A stretch of 64,000 nt of DNA from Alicycliphilus sp. UBA6560 (GCA_002434305.1 DJJU01000006.1:496001-560000), one strand, 5' to 3'; counted from the stretch's first letter, positions 16,105-24,521 are shown. Notes: generated by a model not told the origin, from the sequence alone. Program-made: numbers and translations.

Positions 16105-17301
16105 ATGCCGATTGCCTTTGCCGACCGTCTGAACCACGTAGAAACCTCCGCCATCCGCGAGCTGTTCAAGCTGCTGGGCAAGCCCGGCATCATCAGCTTT
16201 GCCGGCGGCTTTCCCGACAGCGCCATGTTCGACGTGGGCGGCATCCGCGAGGCCACCAGCCGCGCCCTGGCCGAGGAGCCCGGCGGCGCGCTGCAGTACG
16301 GTGCCACCGAGGGCTACCAGCCGCTGCGCGAGCAGCTGTCGGCCTTCATGGCGGCCAAGGGCGCGCACGGCGTGGCGCCGGACAACCTGATCGTCACCAC
16401 CGGCAGCCAGCAGGCGCTGGACCTGCTGGGCAAGACGCTCATCAGCCCGGGCGACAAGGTCATCGTGGAAGGCCCCACCTTCCTGGCCACCATCCAGTGC
16501 TTTCGCCTGTACGGCGCCGAGCTGATCAGCGCGCCCATCGACGGCCAGGGCGTGAAGACGGACGCGCTGGAGGCACTCATTGCCGAGCACAAGCCGAAGT
16601 TTGTCTACCTGATCCCCACCTTCGGCAACCCCAGCGGCGCGCTGCTGAGCGCCGAGCGCCGCAAGGCCGTGCTGGAGATGGCCGTGCGGCATCAGACGCT
16701 GATCGTCGAGGACGATCCATATGGCGACCTGTATTTCGGCGACGCGCCCCCGCCCAGCCTGCTCGGCCTGTCGGCCAGCGTGCCCGGCAGCCGCGAGCTG
16801 CTGGTGCACTGCGGCAGCTTGAGCAAGGTGCTGTCGCCCGGCCTGCGCGTGGGCTGGATGATTGCGCCGCCCGAGCTGCTGGCCAAGGCCACCATGTGCA
16901 AGCAGTTCTCCGACGCACACACCAGCACCTTTGCCCAGGCCACGGCGGCCCAGTACCTCAAGGCCGGCCGCATGCCGGCCACGCTGGCCCATGTGCGTCA
17001 GGTGTATGCCGAGCGCGCCCAGGCCATGGGCGATGCGCTGCGGCGCGAGCTGGGCGACGCGATTGATTTCGTGCCGCCCCAGGGGGGCCTGTTCATCTGG
17101 GCGCGCCTGACGGGTGCGGGCGGCAAGGTGGCGGACGGCAACGTTTTTGCCAAGCGCGCCATCGACAAGGGCGTGGCCTTCGTGCCCGGCACGCCGTTCT
17201 ACTGCGCCCACCCCGACCACGCCACGCTGCGCCTTTCGTTCGCCACGGCCGACGTGGACAAGATCCGCGAGGGCGTGGCGCGCCTGGGCCAGGCGGTGTG
17301 A
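16105..17301 (+). CDS. PLP-dependent aminotransferase (2-aminoadipate transaminase-like)
   Basis: Fold-type I aminotransferase, 398 residues, of the group related to LysN and to MocR C-domains, but without a GntR DNA-binding domain. Visible are IISFAGGFPDSAMFD near the N-terminus, YGATEGYQPLRE, VTTGSQQALDLLGK, FGNPSGALLS, EDDPYGDLYF and the PLP-binding lysine in GSLSKVLSPGLRVGW (about residue 242). Substrate could be 2-aminoadipate, a branched-chain or an aromatic amino acid. The start is the ATG before PIAFADRLNHV; upstream sequence in frame is shadow of nth. Confidence 0.92.
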   Translation: MPIAFADRLNHVETSAIRELFKLLGKPGIISFAGGFPDSAMFDVGGIREATSRALAEEPGGALQYGATEGYQPLREQLSAFMAAKGAHGVAPDNLIVTTGSQQALDLLGKTLISPGDKVIVEGPTFLATIQCFRLYGAELISAPIDGQGVKTDALEALIAEHKPKFVYLIPTFGNPSGALLSAERRKAVLEMAVRHQTLIVEDDPYGDLYFGDAPPPSLLGLSASVPGSRELLVHCGSLSKVLSPGLRVGWMIAPPELLAKATMCKQFSDAHTSTFAQATAAQYLKAGRMPATLAHVRQVYAERAQAMGDALRRELGDAIDFVPPQGGLFIWARLTGAGGKVADGNVFAKRAIDKGVAFVPGTPFYCAHPDHATLRLSFATADVDKIREGVARLGQAV

Positions 17302-17326
17302 AGCCTTTGCTGCTCAGGGCGATATC

Positions 17327-18097
17327 TTGAACGCGCGCACGCTGCTGGGGTGCCTGGCGCTGCTTTGCAGCGCCGCAGTCAGCGCGCAGGCGTCTGGGCC
17401 GACCGCCGCACCCGGTCCTGGTTTCGACTGTCGGCAGGCGCAGAGGGTGGTGGAGCACTGGATCTGTGCCGATCACGCGCTGATGCAGGCAGACCAGCGG
17501 CTGAACGCCAGCTATCGGACCGCCTTGGCCAAGCCCGATGGCGATGCGGCGCGGGCCGCTGTGCGGGCCGGGCAGCTGCGCTGGCTTCGCCAGCGCAACC
17601 GCTGCGACAGCCCGGACTGCGTGGCAGCGGCCTACGCGCAGCGCACGGCAGAGCTGCAGACGGCCAACCATCGTGTCCGGGTGCTCGACGGGGAAGCTTT
17701 TGCTCCGGTGTTTTCCCGCGTGCTGCCCTACGTCAACGACACCCGTGCCGTTTCTGGCATTCTCCTGCGGCGCGCAGAGCCTACGGCGTTCGAGGTGGTG
17801 CTAACCATCGACCCGGACGACGCCGGGCCATGGCGCGAGGGCGGGCCGGGCGTGCGCATGGCATGCTGGCCCCCCGACCGGCAGGAGGGCTACGCATCGC
17901 GGTTCCAGTACGCGGCACACTCGTGGGGAGACGCCTTTCGGCCTGTCGAGCAGGCCGGGCGCCCGGGCTTTGTCCTGCTGCGCTTCGTGGTGGGCAGAGA
18001 CCTGCCTCTGAACGAAGACATCCTATGCACCGTGGCCCTGACCGAATGGTTGCTGGACCAGCCCAGCCAGCTCCACCTGCTGCAATCTCCTCCGTGA
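17327..18097 (+). CDS. Secreted LprI-type protein (DUF1311 domain) with extra C-terminal domain
   Basis: A predicted periplasmic protein of 256 residues. TTG start with AGGG 8 bp before it, signal peptide to about residue 21 (cleavage after VSAQA), then a lysozyme-inhibitor LprI-type domain at about 33-105: FDCRQAQRVVEHWICADHAL with paired cysteines and LRQRNRCDSPDCVAAAY. The ~140 C-terminal residues have two further cysteines and a tryptophan-rich core but no family I recognise. It follows the aminotransferase by 25 bp on the same strand and may share its transcript. Confidence 0.72.
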   Translation: MNARTLLGCLALLCSAAVSAQASGPTAAPGPGFDCRQAQRVVEHWICADHALMQADQRLNASYRTALAKPDGDAARAAVRAGQLRWLRQRNRCDSPDCVAAAYAQRTAELQTANHRVRVLDGEAFAPVFSRVLPYVNDTRAVSGILLRRAEPTAFEVVLTIDPDDAGPWREGGPGVRMACWPPDRQEGYASRFQYAAHSWGDAFRPVEQAGRPGFVLLRFVVGRDLPLNEDILCTVALTEWLLDQPSQLHLLQSPP

Positions 18098-18117
18098 CGC
18101 CCACCCGCCACCCCACC

Positions 18118-18351
18118 ATGTCCGATCCCATCCACACCCCCAACGACATCGTCCAGCGGCTGGAAGCCTTGGAGATCAAGGCCAGCTTCACCGAAGACCT
18201 CGTGGACCAGCTCAACCTGACCATCTACCGGCAGCAGCAGCACATTGACGAGCTGCTGCGCGCCGTGGCGCTGCTGCGCCAGCAGATGCCCGAGGGCGGC
18301 GGCAGCACGGCCGTGCGCGACCTGCGCGACGAGCTGCCGCCGCACTATTGA
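18118..18351 (+). CDS. slyX: SlyX family protein
   Basis: Small (77 residues), highly helical, predicted coiled-coil protein. IVQRLEALEIKASFTEDLVD and the end LPPHY are typical of SlyX. Function is unknown despite wide conservation in Proteobacteria. It lies 20 bp after the LprI-type gene and 29 bp before the aldo/keto reductase. Confidence 0.9.
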   Translation: MSDPIHTPNDIVQRLEALEIKASFTEDLVDQLNLTIYRQQQHIDELLRAVALLRQQMPEGGGSTAVRDLRDELPPHY

Positions 18352-18380
18352 CCCGATCTCGGACAAGAAGGAACGCACGC

Positions 18381-19382
18381 ATGCAATACCGCACCCTGGG
18401 CCGCAGCCCGCTGCAGGTCTCCGCCCTGTGCCTGGGCACCATGATGTTCGGCGACCAGACGCAGGAGGCCGAGGCCGCCGCCATCATCGCCCAGGCGCGC
18501 GAGCAGGGCGTGAACTACATCGACACGGCCGACGTGTACACCAAGGGTGCGTCCGAGGCCATGCTGGGCGGCCTGCTCAAAGGCCAGCGCCACGACTGGG
18601 TGCTGGCCACCAAGCTGGGCAACAACATGTCGGACCGGCCCAACGAAGGCCGCTACTCGCGCAGCTGGATGCTGCGCGAGGTGGAGGCCAGCCTGCAGCG
18701 TCTGCAGACCGACCACGTGGACATCCTGTACCTGCACCGCGACTACGAGACCTCGGACCTGGAGGAGCCGCTGTTCGCCATCGAGGCGCTGCTGCGCGCC
18801 GGCAAGATCCGCTACTGGGGCGTGTCCAACTTCCGCGCCTGGCGCATCGCCGAGCTGGTGCACGGCGCACGCCGCATCGGCATGCCCGGCCCGGTGGTCT
18901 GTCAGCCGTACTACAACCTGCTCAACCGCATGCCCGAGGTCGAGATCCTGCCCGCCTGCCAGCACTACGGCATGGGCGTGACGCCCTACAGCCCGGTGGC
19001 GCGCGGCGTGCTGACCGGCAAATACCTGCCCGACCAGGCGCCGGACGCCGCATCGCGCGCCGGGCGCGGCGACAGGCGCATGGGCGAAACCGAGTTCCGC
19101 GAACAATCCTTGCAGATCGCCCAGCGCCTGCTGCGCCACGCGCAGGAGCGCGGTGTGACGCTGGCGCAGTTCGCCACCGCCTGGGTGCTGGCGCACCGGG
19201 GCGTCAGCTCCGTCATTGCCGGGCCGCGCACGCTGGCGCAGTGGCAGGACTACCTGCCGGCGCTCGACTACCAGGTCACGGCTGAGGACGAGGCCATGGT
19301 GGACAGCCTGGTCGCGCCCGGCCACCCCTCCACGCCGGGCTACACCGACCCGGCCTATCCGCTGCAGGCGCGCCGCGCCTGA
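18381..19382 (+). CDS. Aldo/keto reductase
   Basis: Cytoplasmic NADP-dependent aldo/keto reductase of 333 residues. The start MQYRTLGRSPLQVSALCLGTM has AAGGAA 8 bp before it. Catalytic residues: Asp and Tyr in IDTADVYTKGASE, Lys in LATKLGNN and His in YLHRDYE; SVIAGPRT near the C-terminus binds the cofactor phosphate. Different from the reductase at 3.6 kb (low identity, other subgroup). Substrate unknown. Confidence 0.92.
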   Translation: MQYRTLGRSPLQVSALCLGTMMFGDQTQEAEAAAIIAQAREQGVNYIDTADVYTKGASEAMLGGLLKGQRHDWVLATKLGNNMSDRPNEGRYSRSWMLREVEASLQRLQTDHVDILYLHRDYETSDLEEPLFAIEALLRAGKIRYWGVSNFRAWRIAELVHGARRIGMPGPVVCQPYYNLLNRMPEVEILPACQHYGMGVTPYSPVARGVLTGKYLPDQAPDAASRAGRGDRRMGETEFREQSLQIAQRLLRHAQERGVTLAQFATAWVLAHRGVSSVIAGPRTLAQWQDYLPALDYQVTAEDEAMVDSLVAPGHPSTPGYTDPAYPLQARRA

Positions 19383-19395
19383 AGCCGCAAGCACC

Positions 19396-19842
19396 ATGTA
19401 CCCCTACGTTTTCGCGCTGCACGTGCTGGCCGCCACCATCTGGACCGGCGGCCATCTGGTGCTGGCGCTGGCCGTGCTGCCCAAGGCGCTGCGCTCGCGC
19501 TCACCGCAGACGCTGCTGCAGTTTGAACAGGCCTACGAGCATGTGGGCATGGCGGCGCTGGCCATCCAGGTGGCCACCGGCCTGTGGATGGCGCTGCAGC
19601 TGGTCCCCGACTGGGGGCAGTGGTTCAGCCCCGATACCGCCATGGAGCGGGCCGTGTCGCTCAAGCTGGCCCTGCTGGCCGCCACGGCGCTGGTGGCGGC
19701 GCATGCGCGTGCGCGTGTCATCCCCAATTTGAGCGCGCAGACCCTGCCGCTGATGGCCTGGCACGTGGGCGCCGTCACGCTGCTGGGCGTGGGCTTTGTG
19801 CTGACGGGCGTGGCCTTCCGCTACGGCGGCATCGGCGGCTGA
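19396..19842 (+). CDS. CopD-like four-helix membrane protein
   Basis: A 148-residue inner-membrane protein with four hydrophobic helices and conserved histidines in FALHVLAATIWTGGHLVLA (about 6-24) and LMAWHVGAV. This is the pattern of the CopD / putative copper export domain, in which histidines may bind haem or copper. Starts 13 bp after the reductase stop; its TGA overlaps the next ATG (TGATG), so the two are coupled. Confidence 0.8.
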   Translation: MYPYVFALHVLAATIWTGGHLVLALAVLPKALRSRSPQTLLQFEQAYEHVGMAALAIQVATGLWMALQLVPDWGQWFSPDTAMERAVSLKLALLAATALVAAHARARVIPNLSAQTLPLMAWHVGAVTLLGVGFVLTGVAFRYGGIGG

Positions 19843-20087
19843 TGGACATCCCCGGCCTGGACCCGGCGCGCCTGGCACTGCTGCTGCAGCGCGAGATGCC
19901 GTTTGGCAAGCATCAGGGCACGGTCATTGCCGACCTGCCGGCCAACTACCTGCACTGGTTCGCCCGCGAGGGCTTTCCACGCGGCGAGATCGGCCAGTTG
20001 CTGGCGCTGATGTACGAGCTGGACCACAACGGCTTGCGCGACCTGCTGGCGCCGCTGCGGGCCGGCGGAGAAAATCAAAAACCATAG
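19842..20087 (+). CDS. DUF3820 family protein
   Basis: An 81-residue soluble protein. MPFGKHQGTVIADLPANYLHWF is the hallmark of DUF3820. No enzymatic role is established. It is coupled to the CopD-like gene by a TGATG overlap. Its last codons and its TAG stop are supplied by a dispersed palindromic repeat (CCATAGCTGCC), so the natural C-terminus was probably changed by insertion of that repeat. Confidence 0.85.
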   Translation: MDIPGLDPARLALLLQREMPFGKHQGTVIADLPANYLHWFAREGFPRGEIGQLLALMYELDHNGLRDLLAPLRAGGENQKP

Positions 20088-20128
20088 CTGCCCGCGCTTG
20101 GCTACCAAGCGCTGGAGGCATAAAACAC
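20072..20128 (+). repeat. Dispersed palindromic repeat at the DUF3820 3' end
   Basis: ATAGCTGCCCGCGCTTG, short loop, CAAGCGCTGGAGGC, then an A-rich flank. Overlaps the last six codons and stop of the DUF3820 gene. Confidence 0.85.
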
Positions 20129-20176
20129 TCTCAAACCGAGGAAGGCGCCGCAGGGCGGTTTCTCTCAAGGATTCTC

Positions 20177-20497
20177 ATGCGCAAGACATTTCAGCTGCAC
20201 ATCGACGGCAAGCACCCCGACCGCGTCCTGGACGCCACCAAGCACGCCATCCGCAAATACCTGCGCCGCGAGCGCGGCCGCCCGCTGCCCGAGGGCGCGG
20301 ACCACTGGGCGTTCGATTGCAAGCTGGGCCCGAACCAGGAGAGCGCCGTGGAGGTGCCCGTGGGCGCGCTGATCCAGCGGGTCGACGCCCTGGCAAGGGA
20401 GGGCGCTACGCATTTCTACCTGGAGATCCTGGCCCGTGCAGGCCACTGGCAGGCGCCGCCCGCCAAGGACGCTCCGGCGCCTGACGAGGGCGCCTGA
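20177..20497 (+). CDS. DUF6172 family protein
   Basis: A 106-residue, highly charged protein beginning MRKTFQLHIDGKHPDRVLDA and containing HWAFDCKLG and FYLEILARAGHW, the pattern of DUF6172. No function known. AAGGA stands 7 bp before the ATG. It is 89 bp after the DUF3820 stop, most of that gap being the repeat, and it converges on rhlE with 9 bp between stops. Confidence 0.82.
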   Translation: MRKTFQLHIDGKHPDRVLDATKHAIRKYLRRERGRPLPEGADHWAFDCKLGPNQESAVEVPVGALIQRVDALAREGATHFYLEILARAGHWQAPPAKDAPAPDEGA

Positions 20498-20506
20498 GCC
20501 CTTCCG

Positions 20507-21775
20507 TCAGTCGTTGGCCTCGTCCGCTGCGGCAGCGGCTGCTGCGGCGGCGCGCAGCTTGTCCTTCTTGCTGGGGCGCCTGCCCTTGATGCCGCCCGTG
20601 CCCTGGGGAGCTGCGGCCGGCGCCTGGGCAGCGGTTTCGGTGGGCTCGAAGCCTGCGACCTGTTCGCGTGGCAGGGCCAGGTGCTGGCGCTTTTCGATCA
20701 GGCGGAAATGCGCCTCGGCGTCGGCCGTCACCAAGCTCACGGCCACGCCCACCTCGCCCGCGCGGCCGGTGCGGCCGATGCGGTGCACGTAGTCCACAGC
20801 CGAGCGGGGCAGGTCGTAGTTGACCACGGCGGGCAGCTGCGCGATGTCGATGCCGCGCGCGGCCAGGTCGGTGGTCACCAGCACCTGCCAGCGATCGTCC
20901 TTGAAGTCCTGCAGCGCCCGGTTGCGCGCGCCCTGGCTCAGGCCGCCGTGCAAGGGCGTGGCGTAGATGCCGGCCTGGTAGAGCTTGGCGGCCACGTGAT
21001 CGGCCGCGTACTGGGTGGCGACGAACACCAGCACCCGCGGCCAGCCGTTCTCCTGGATGAGGTGGCGCAGCAGCTGGGTGCGGCGGTTGGCTTCCACGGC
21101 GATGGCGCGCTGGGTGATGGCCGGCGCGTTGCCCGGCGTGTGGGGCACTTCCACGCGCGCCGGGTCATGCAGCAGGCCGTCCGCCAGCGCCTGCACGGCG
21201 GGCGGGAAGGTGGCCGAGAAGAACAGGTTCTGGCGCCGGGCCGGCAGCAGGGCCAGCACGCGCTGCAACTCGTCGGCAAAGCCCAGGTCGAGCAACCGGT
21301 CGGCCTCGTCCAGCACCAGGTGGGCCACGGCGGACAGATGCAGCGCGTTGTGCTGCACCAGGTCGAGCAGGCGGCCCGGCGTGGCCACCACGACGTCGGC
21401 GCCGCCGCGCAGGCCCATCATTTGCGGGTTGATGGAGACGCCGCCGAAGACGACGGCCACTTTCAAGGGCGCCTGCAGGTGCTGGGCCAGGCCGCGCAGC
21501 ACCTCGCCCACCTGGGCGGCCAGCTCACGCGTGGGCACCAGCACCAGGGCGCGCACGCGGCGCGGGCCGCCGGTGGCGCCCGGTTGCAATTGCTGCAGCA
21601 GGGGCAAGGCGAAGGCGGCGGTCTTGCCCGAGCCGGTCTGCGCGGCGCCCAGCAGGTCGCGGCCTTGCAGGATCTCCGGTATGGCTGCTGCCTGGATGGG
21701 GGTGGGCGTGGTCAGGCCCAGCCGGCTGACGGCATGGACGAGGGCTGGAGACAAGCCAAGAGAGGAAAACGACAT
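20507..21775 (-). CDS. rhlE: DEAD-box RNA helicase, RhlE type
   Basis: ATP-dependent RNA helicase linked to ribosome assembly and RNA decay. Motifs in order: Q-motif (TTPTPIQAAAIP), AQTGSGKT, PTRELA, TPGRLLD, VLDEADRLLDLGF (DEAD), FSAT, ARGIDI, and HRIGRTGR. The two RecA-like domains fill residues 1-370. The C-terminal tail is basic and ends in a run of nine alanines, a low-complexity end common in these proteins. Start at MSFSSLGLSPALV with GAGGAAA upstream. 422 residues. Confidence 0.95.
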   Translation of the reverse strand: MSFSSLGLSPALVHAVSRLGLTTPTPIQAAAIPEILQGRDLLGAAQTGSGKTAAFALPLLQQLQPGATGGPRRVRALVLVPTRELAAQVGEVLRGLAQHLQAPLKVAVVFGGVSINPQMMGLRGGADVVVATPGRLLDLVQHNALHLSAVAHLVLDEADRLLDLGFADELQRVLALLPARRQNLFFSATFPPAVQALADGLLHDPARVEVPHTPGNAPAITQRAIAVEANRRTQLLRHLIQENGWPRVLVFVATQYAADHVAAKLYQAGIYATPLHGGLSQGARNRALQDFKDDRWQVLVTTDLAARGIDIAQLPAVVNYDLPRSAVDYVHRIGRTGRAGEVGVAVSLVTADAEAHFRLIEKRQHLALPREQVAGFEPTETAAQAPAAAPQGTGGIKGRRPSKKDKLRAAAAAAAAADEAND

Positions 21776-21862
21776 GGGCAGGGCGACAGACGAACCGCGC
21801 ATTGTCCACTGCAGTGGCTGCTGCCGGCGGCGGGCCTGCTTTTTTGCGCTACCGTTTCGGCC

Positions 21863-22234
21863 ATGAAATCCTTGCGCGACATGGGAGGCCTGAGCGGGCT
21901 GGTCTATTCCACCGACGCCGGCCGCATGTGCCCCGGCTGCCGCCAGCCGGTGGCGCAATGCAGTTGCCAGTCCAGCCAGCCCGTGCCCACGGGCGGCGGC
22001 ATCGTGCGCGTCTCGCGCGAGACCAAGGGCCGCGGCGGCAAGGCCGTCACCGTAGTCCGAGGCGTGCTGGCGGATGCGGCGGCGCTGGAGCAGCTGGGCA
22101 AGCAGCTCAAGGCGGCCTGCGGCAGCGGCGGCACGGTGAAGGAGGGGGTGATCGAGGTGCAGGGCGACCACGTCGAGCGCGTCATGGCCGCGCTGCAAAA
22201 GCAGGGCTACCAGGTCAAGCGCTCGGGCGGCTGA
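21863..22234 (+). CDS. yciH: SUI1/YciH-type translation initiation factor
   Basis: A 123-residue relative of eukaryotic eIF1. The N-terminus carries four cysteines (MCPGCRQPVAQCSCQ), a small zinc-ribbon-like segment. The SUI1 domain covers about 45-120, with RVSRETKGRGGKAVTVV and CGSGGTVKEGVIEVQGDH. It is divergent from rhlE (87 bp apart). Its stop lies in one arm of a near-perfect 14-bp inverted repeat whose other arm carries the stop of the converging ytfE. Confidence 0.92.
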   Translation: MKSLRDMGGLSGLVYSTDAGRMCPGCRQPVAQCSCQSSQPVPTGGGIVRVSRETKGRGGKAVTVVRGVLADAAALEQLGKQLKAACGSGGTVKEGVIEVQGDHVERVMAALQKQGYQVKRSGG

Positions 22235-22262
22235 GGCCGCCCTCGGCGTCAGCCGCCGGAGC
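22221..22262. terminator. Inverted repeat across two convergent stop codons
   Basis: Arms 22221-22234 and 22249-22262 match at 13 of 14 positions around a 14-nt loop. The TGA stops of yciH and ytfE are the inner ends of the arms, and both proteins end Ser-Gly-Gly. There is no long T-run on either side, so if it terminates it does so as a bidirectional GC hairpin. Confidence 0.55.
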
Positions 22263-22977
22263 AGCCGCAGGCCGACGTGGAGCCGCAGCCCTGGGCAGCG
22301 GTAGGCTCGAACTGCGGGAACAGCACGTTGTTTTCCAGGTGGATGTGGTTGACCAGGTCGTCGGCCAGCTGCGCCAGGCCCGAGTACAGGGCGCGCCAGG
22401 TGTTGCAGGCGCCTGGCGGCGGGTTCATGTCGGTGGTCAGGCGGGCGATGTGCTCCAGCGCCTCGCCATGGTCGTTGTGCTCGGAGCGCATCACGCCAAT
22501 GGGCTGGGCTACGAAGTCGTTGCCGCCGCGCGCCAGCATGGGAAACAGGATGGCTTCTTCCTTGTGCATGTGCGAGAGCAGCTCCTGCTCCATGTCCTCC
22601 AGCACGTCGGCCAGGCCGGCCGGCACGTCGGGGTTGCCGCGGTGCACGGCCTCCACCCGGCGGGCCATGTGGATCAGTTCGGGCAACTGCTGGCGGTGCA
22701 CCTCGTGGTAGCGCGAGATGATGTGCTGAACCAGCTCGGCTGGCGTGCCGGCCTCGGGCAGGGTGTCGGGGCGCTGCAAGGCCGAGAGCTCCTGCACCAC
22801 GGCCTGCAGGTCCAGCCCCTTTTCGGCCGTGGCCTGGCGCAGGCTGACCTGGCCGCCACAGCAAAAGTCCAGCTTCAGGCGGCGAAACACCGCCGTGGCG
22901 CCGGGCAGCTGCACGGCGATCTGGCCGATGGCCTGGCTGGGGTCGAGGGTGGGAGCGGCTTCCGCAATGGCGGTCAT
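22249..22977 (-). CDS. ytfE: Iron-sulfur cluster repair di-iron protein (RIC)
   Basis: Repairs iron-sulfur clusters damaged by nitric oxide or peroxide. The 242-residue product has the ScdA N-terminal domain with the adjacent cysteines in LDFCCGGQVSLRQA (about 37-50). A hemerythrin-like four-helix domain (about 80-225) carries His/Glu iron ligands in ISRYHEVHRQQL, SHMHKEEAILFPML, RSEHNDHG and NHIHLENNVLFPQFE. A Cys-rich tail (GCGSTSACGCSGG) is an addition. It is divergent from nsrR, which should repress it. Confidence 0.94.
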   Translation of the reverse strand: MTAIAEAAPTLDPSQAIGQIAVQLPGATAVFRRLKLDFCCGGQVSLRQATAEKGLDLQAVVQELSALQRPDTLPEAGTPAELVQHIISRYHEVHRQQLPELIHMARRVEAVHRGNPDVPAGLADVLEDMEQELLSHMHKEEAILFPMLARGGNDFVAQPIGVMRSEHNDHGEALEHIARLTTDMNPPPGACNTWRALYSGLAQLADDLVNHIHLENNVLFPQFEPTAAQGCGSTSACGCSGG

Positions 22978-23006
22978 GGCGTAGGGTCCTTAAAAGTACA
23001 AGTGGC

Positions 23007-23034
23007 GTGAATATTTTAGATCATTAAAATTCAC
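23007..23034. promoter_or_regulatory. Inverted repeat, candidate NsrR operator
   Basis: A 28-bp imperfect palindrome (12 of 14 position pairs wrong at only four places in the centre-proximal part; the outer six pairs, GTGAAT/ATTCAC, are perfect). It lies 30 bp from the ytfE start and 40 bp from the nsrR start, in the only AT-rich part of the divergent region. Position and symmetry fit an operator serving both genes. Confidence 0.5.
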
Positions 23035-23073
23035 TGCAGCTGAACCTTTTTACCCCGCAAGGGCGCCATCACC

Positions 23074-23544
23074 ATGCGACTGACCCAATGGACCGATTAC
23101 ACGCTGCGCGTACTGATGTACTGCGCCGCCTGCCAGGAGCGGGCGCATCCGGTCACCATCACCGAGGTGGCGCAGGCGCACGGCATCTCCCGCAGCCACC
23201 TGACAAAGATCGTGCAGCAGCTGGCCGCCAAGGGCCTGCTGGACACCACGCGCGGGCGCGGCGGCGGCATGCGGCTGATGCGTCCGGCCAGCGAGATCAA
23301 CATCGGTGCGGTGGTGCGCTCCACCGAGACCGATTTCGACATGGTCGAGTGCTTCAACGACGAGTACAACACCTGCCGTATGAGCATGCACTGCGGCCTG
23401 AGGAACCTGCTGGGGCAGGCCACTCAGGCCTATCTGGCAGTGCTGGACGCCGTTACCCTGGCCGACCTGGTTCCGCCCAAGGGCGAGACGGCGCAGGCCG
23501 TGCATTCGCTGCGCTTCATGCCCGGCTTGCCGGTGCCGGCCTGA
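23074..23544 (+). CDS. nsrR: Rrf2-family nitric oxide-sensing repressor NsrR
   Basis: Winged-helix Rrf2 regulator of 156 residues. The N-terminus MRLTQWTDYTLRVLMYCA and helix AHGISRSHLTKIVQQLAAKG are typical of NsrR. Three cysteines at about residues 93, 101 and 107 (ECFNDEYNTCRMSMHCGL) would hold the NO-sensitive iron-sulfur cluster; the spacing Cys-x7-Cys-x5-Cys is longer in the first gap than in E. coli NsrR. It faces ytfE across a shared inverted repeat. Its last 29 bp overlap the converging argP gene. Confidence 0.9.
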   Translation: MRLTQWTDYTLRVLMYCAACQERAHPVTITEVAQAHGISRSHLTKIVQQLAAKGLLDTTRGRGGGMRLMRPASEINIGAVVRSTETDFDMVECFNDEYNTCRMSMHCGLRNLLGQATQAYLAVLDAVTLADLVPPKGETAQAVHSLRFMPGLPVPA

Positions 23545-24460
23545 GCGGCCCGTCCGGCGCATCCTCCAGCCACTCCCGCGCTGCGGCCATCACGCATTGG
23601 GTGAGGCGCGTCAGCGACTGCTGCGCGCTGCGCGGGTGCGCCCAGTACAGCGGCACGTCCAGGTGGGCGCCGGGCGCCAGCTCCACCAGTACGCCGCTGG
23701 CCAGCTGCCCGGCGATCAGCACCGTGGGGTGCATGCCCCAGCCCATGCCGACCTCGCAGGCGCGCACGTAGCCAAAGTTGGACGGCAGGAAGTGGCGTGG
23801 CGCGTGCGTGCGCGAGGCCAGGCCCTGGGCCTGAAGCCACTGGTCCTGCAGGCGGTCCTTGCGGTCGTAGGTCATGATGGGCGCGCGCCCCAGGGCGGCA
23901 GCGGTCACGCCGTCGCCGAAGTGCCGCGCCACGAAGTCCGGGCTGGCCGCGGCCACGTAGCGCATGGTGCCCAGCGCCCAGGTGTTGCAGCCGGCAATGG
24001 CCGTGCCCGTGGCCGTGACGGCAGCGATCACCTCGCCGTCGCGCAGGCGCTCTCCGGTGTGCTCCTGGTCGTCGATGCGCAGGTCCAGCAGCTCGTTGCC
24101 GCCGGCGGTGAAGGCGGCCATGGCGTCCATGAACCAGGTGGACAGGGAGTCCGCGTTCACCGCCAGCTGCAGCGTGGGTGCGGGCGCGGCGGCGTCGTCC
24201 GCCAGCAGCTCGGGGTTGGCGCGGCGCAGTTCGTTTTCCAGCAGCTGCACCTGCTCCAGGTGCAGACACAGGCGGCGCCCGGCCTCGGTGCCGGTGCAGG
24301 GTGTGCCGCGCAGCACCAGCACCTGGCCTGCGCGCTCCTCCAACTGCTTGACGCGCTGCGACACGGCCGAGGGCGTGACGTGCAGCCGCCGCGCCGCGCG
24401 CTCGAAGCTGCCCTCGCGCAGCACGGCCGCCAGGGCCTGCAGTCCGGTGTAGTCGAGCAT
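23516..24460 (-). CDS. argP: LysR-type regulator ArgP (LysG)
   Basis: LysR-family activator that controls basic amino acid export. The 314-residue product starts MLDYTGLQALAAVLREGSF with the helix-turn-helix RRLHVTPSAVSQRVKQLEE (about 23-42), followed by a periplasmic-binding-like effector domain; NADSLSTWFMDAM is typical of ArgP/IciA. It stands back to back with the lysE exporter, the usual pairing, in which lysine or arginine binding controls exporter transcription. The 3' end overlaps nsrR tail to tail. Confidence 0.93.
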   Translation of the reverse strand: MLDYTGLQALAAVLREGSFERAARRLHVTPSAVSQRVKQLEERAGQVLVLRGTPCTGTEAGRRLCLHLEQVQLLENELRRANPELLADDAAAPAPTLQLAVNADSLSTWFMDAMAAFTAGGNELLDLRIDDQEHTGERLRDGEVIAAVTATGTAIAGCNTWALGTMRYVAAASPDFVARHFGDGVTAAALGRAPIMTYDRKDRLQDQWLQAQGLASRTHAPRHFLPSNFGYVRACEVGMGWGMHPTVLIAGQLASGVLVELAPGAHLDVPLYWAHPRSAQQSLTRLTQCVMAAAREWLEDAPDGPLRPAPASRA

Positions 24461-24521
24461 TAAGCGTTCCTAACGGTCGTTCAGGATTTTGAAGTGTACG
24501 TAAACCGTGCGCCGGCCTACG

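Noticed and set aside
20530..20560. Run of GCN triplets at the rhlE 3' end as a microsatellite
   Set aside because: It encodes an alanine-rich tail common in these helicases, and the codons are mixed (GCT, GCC, GCG), not a pure repeat.
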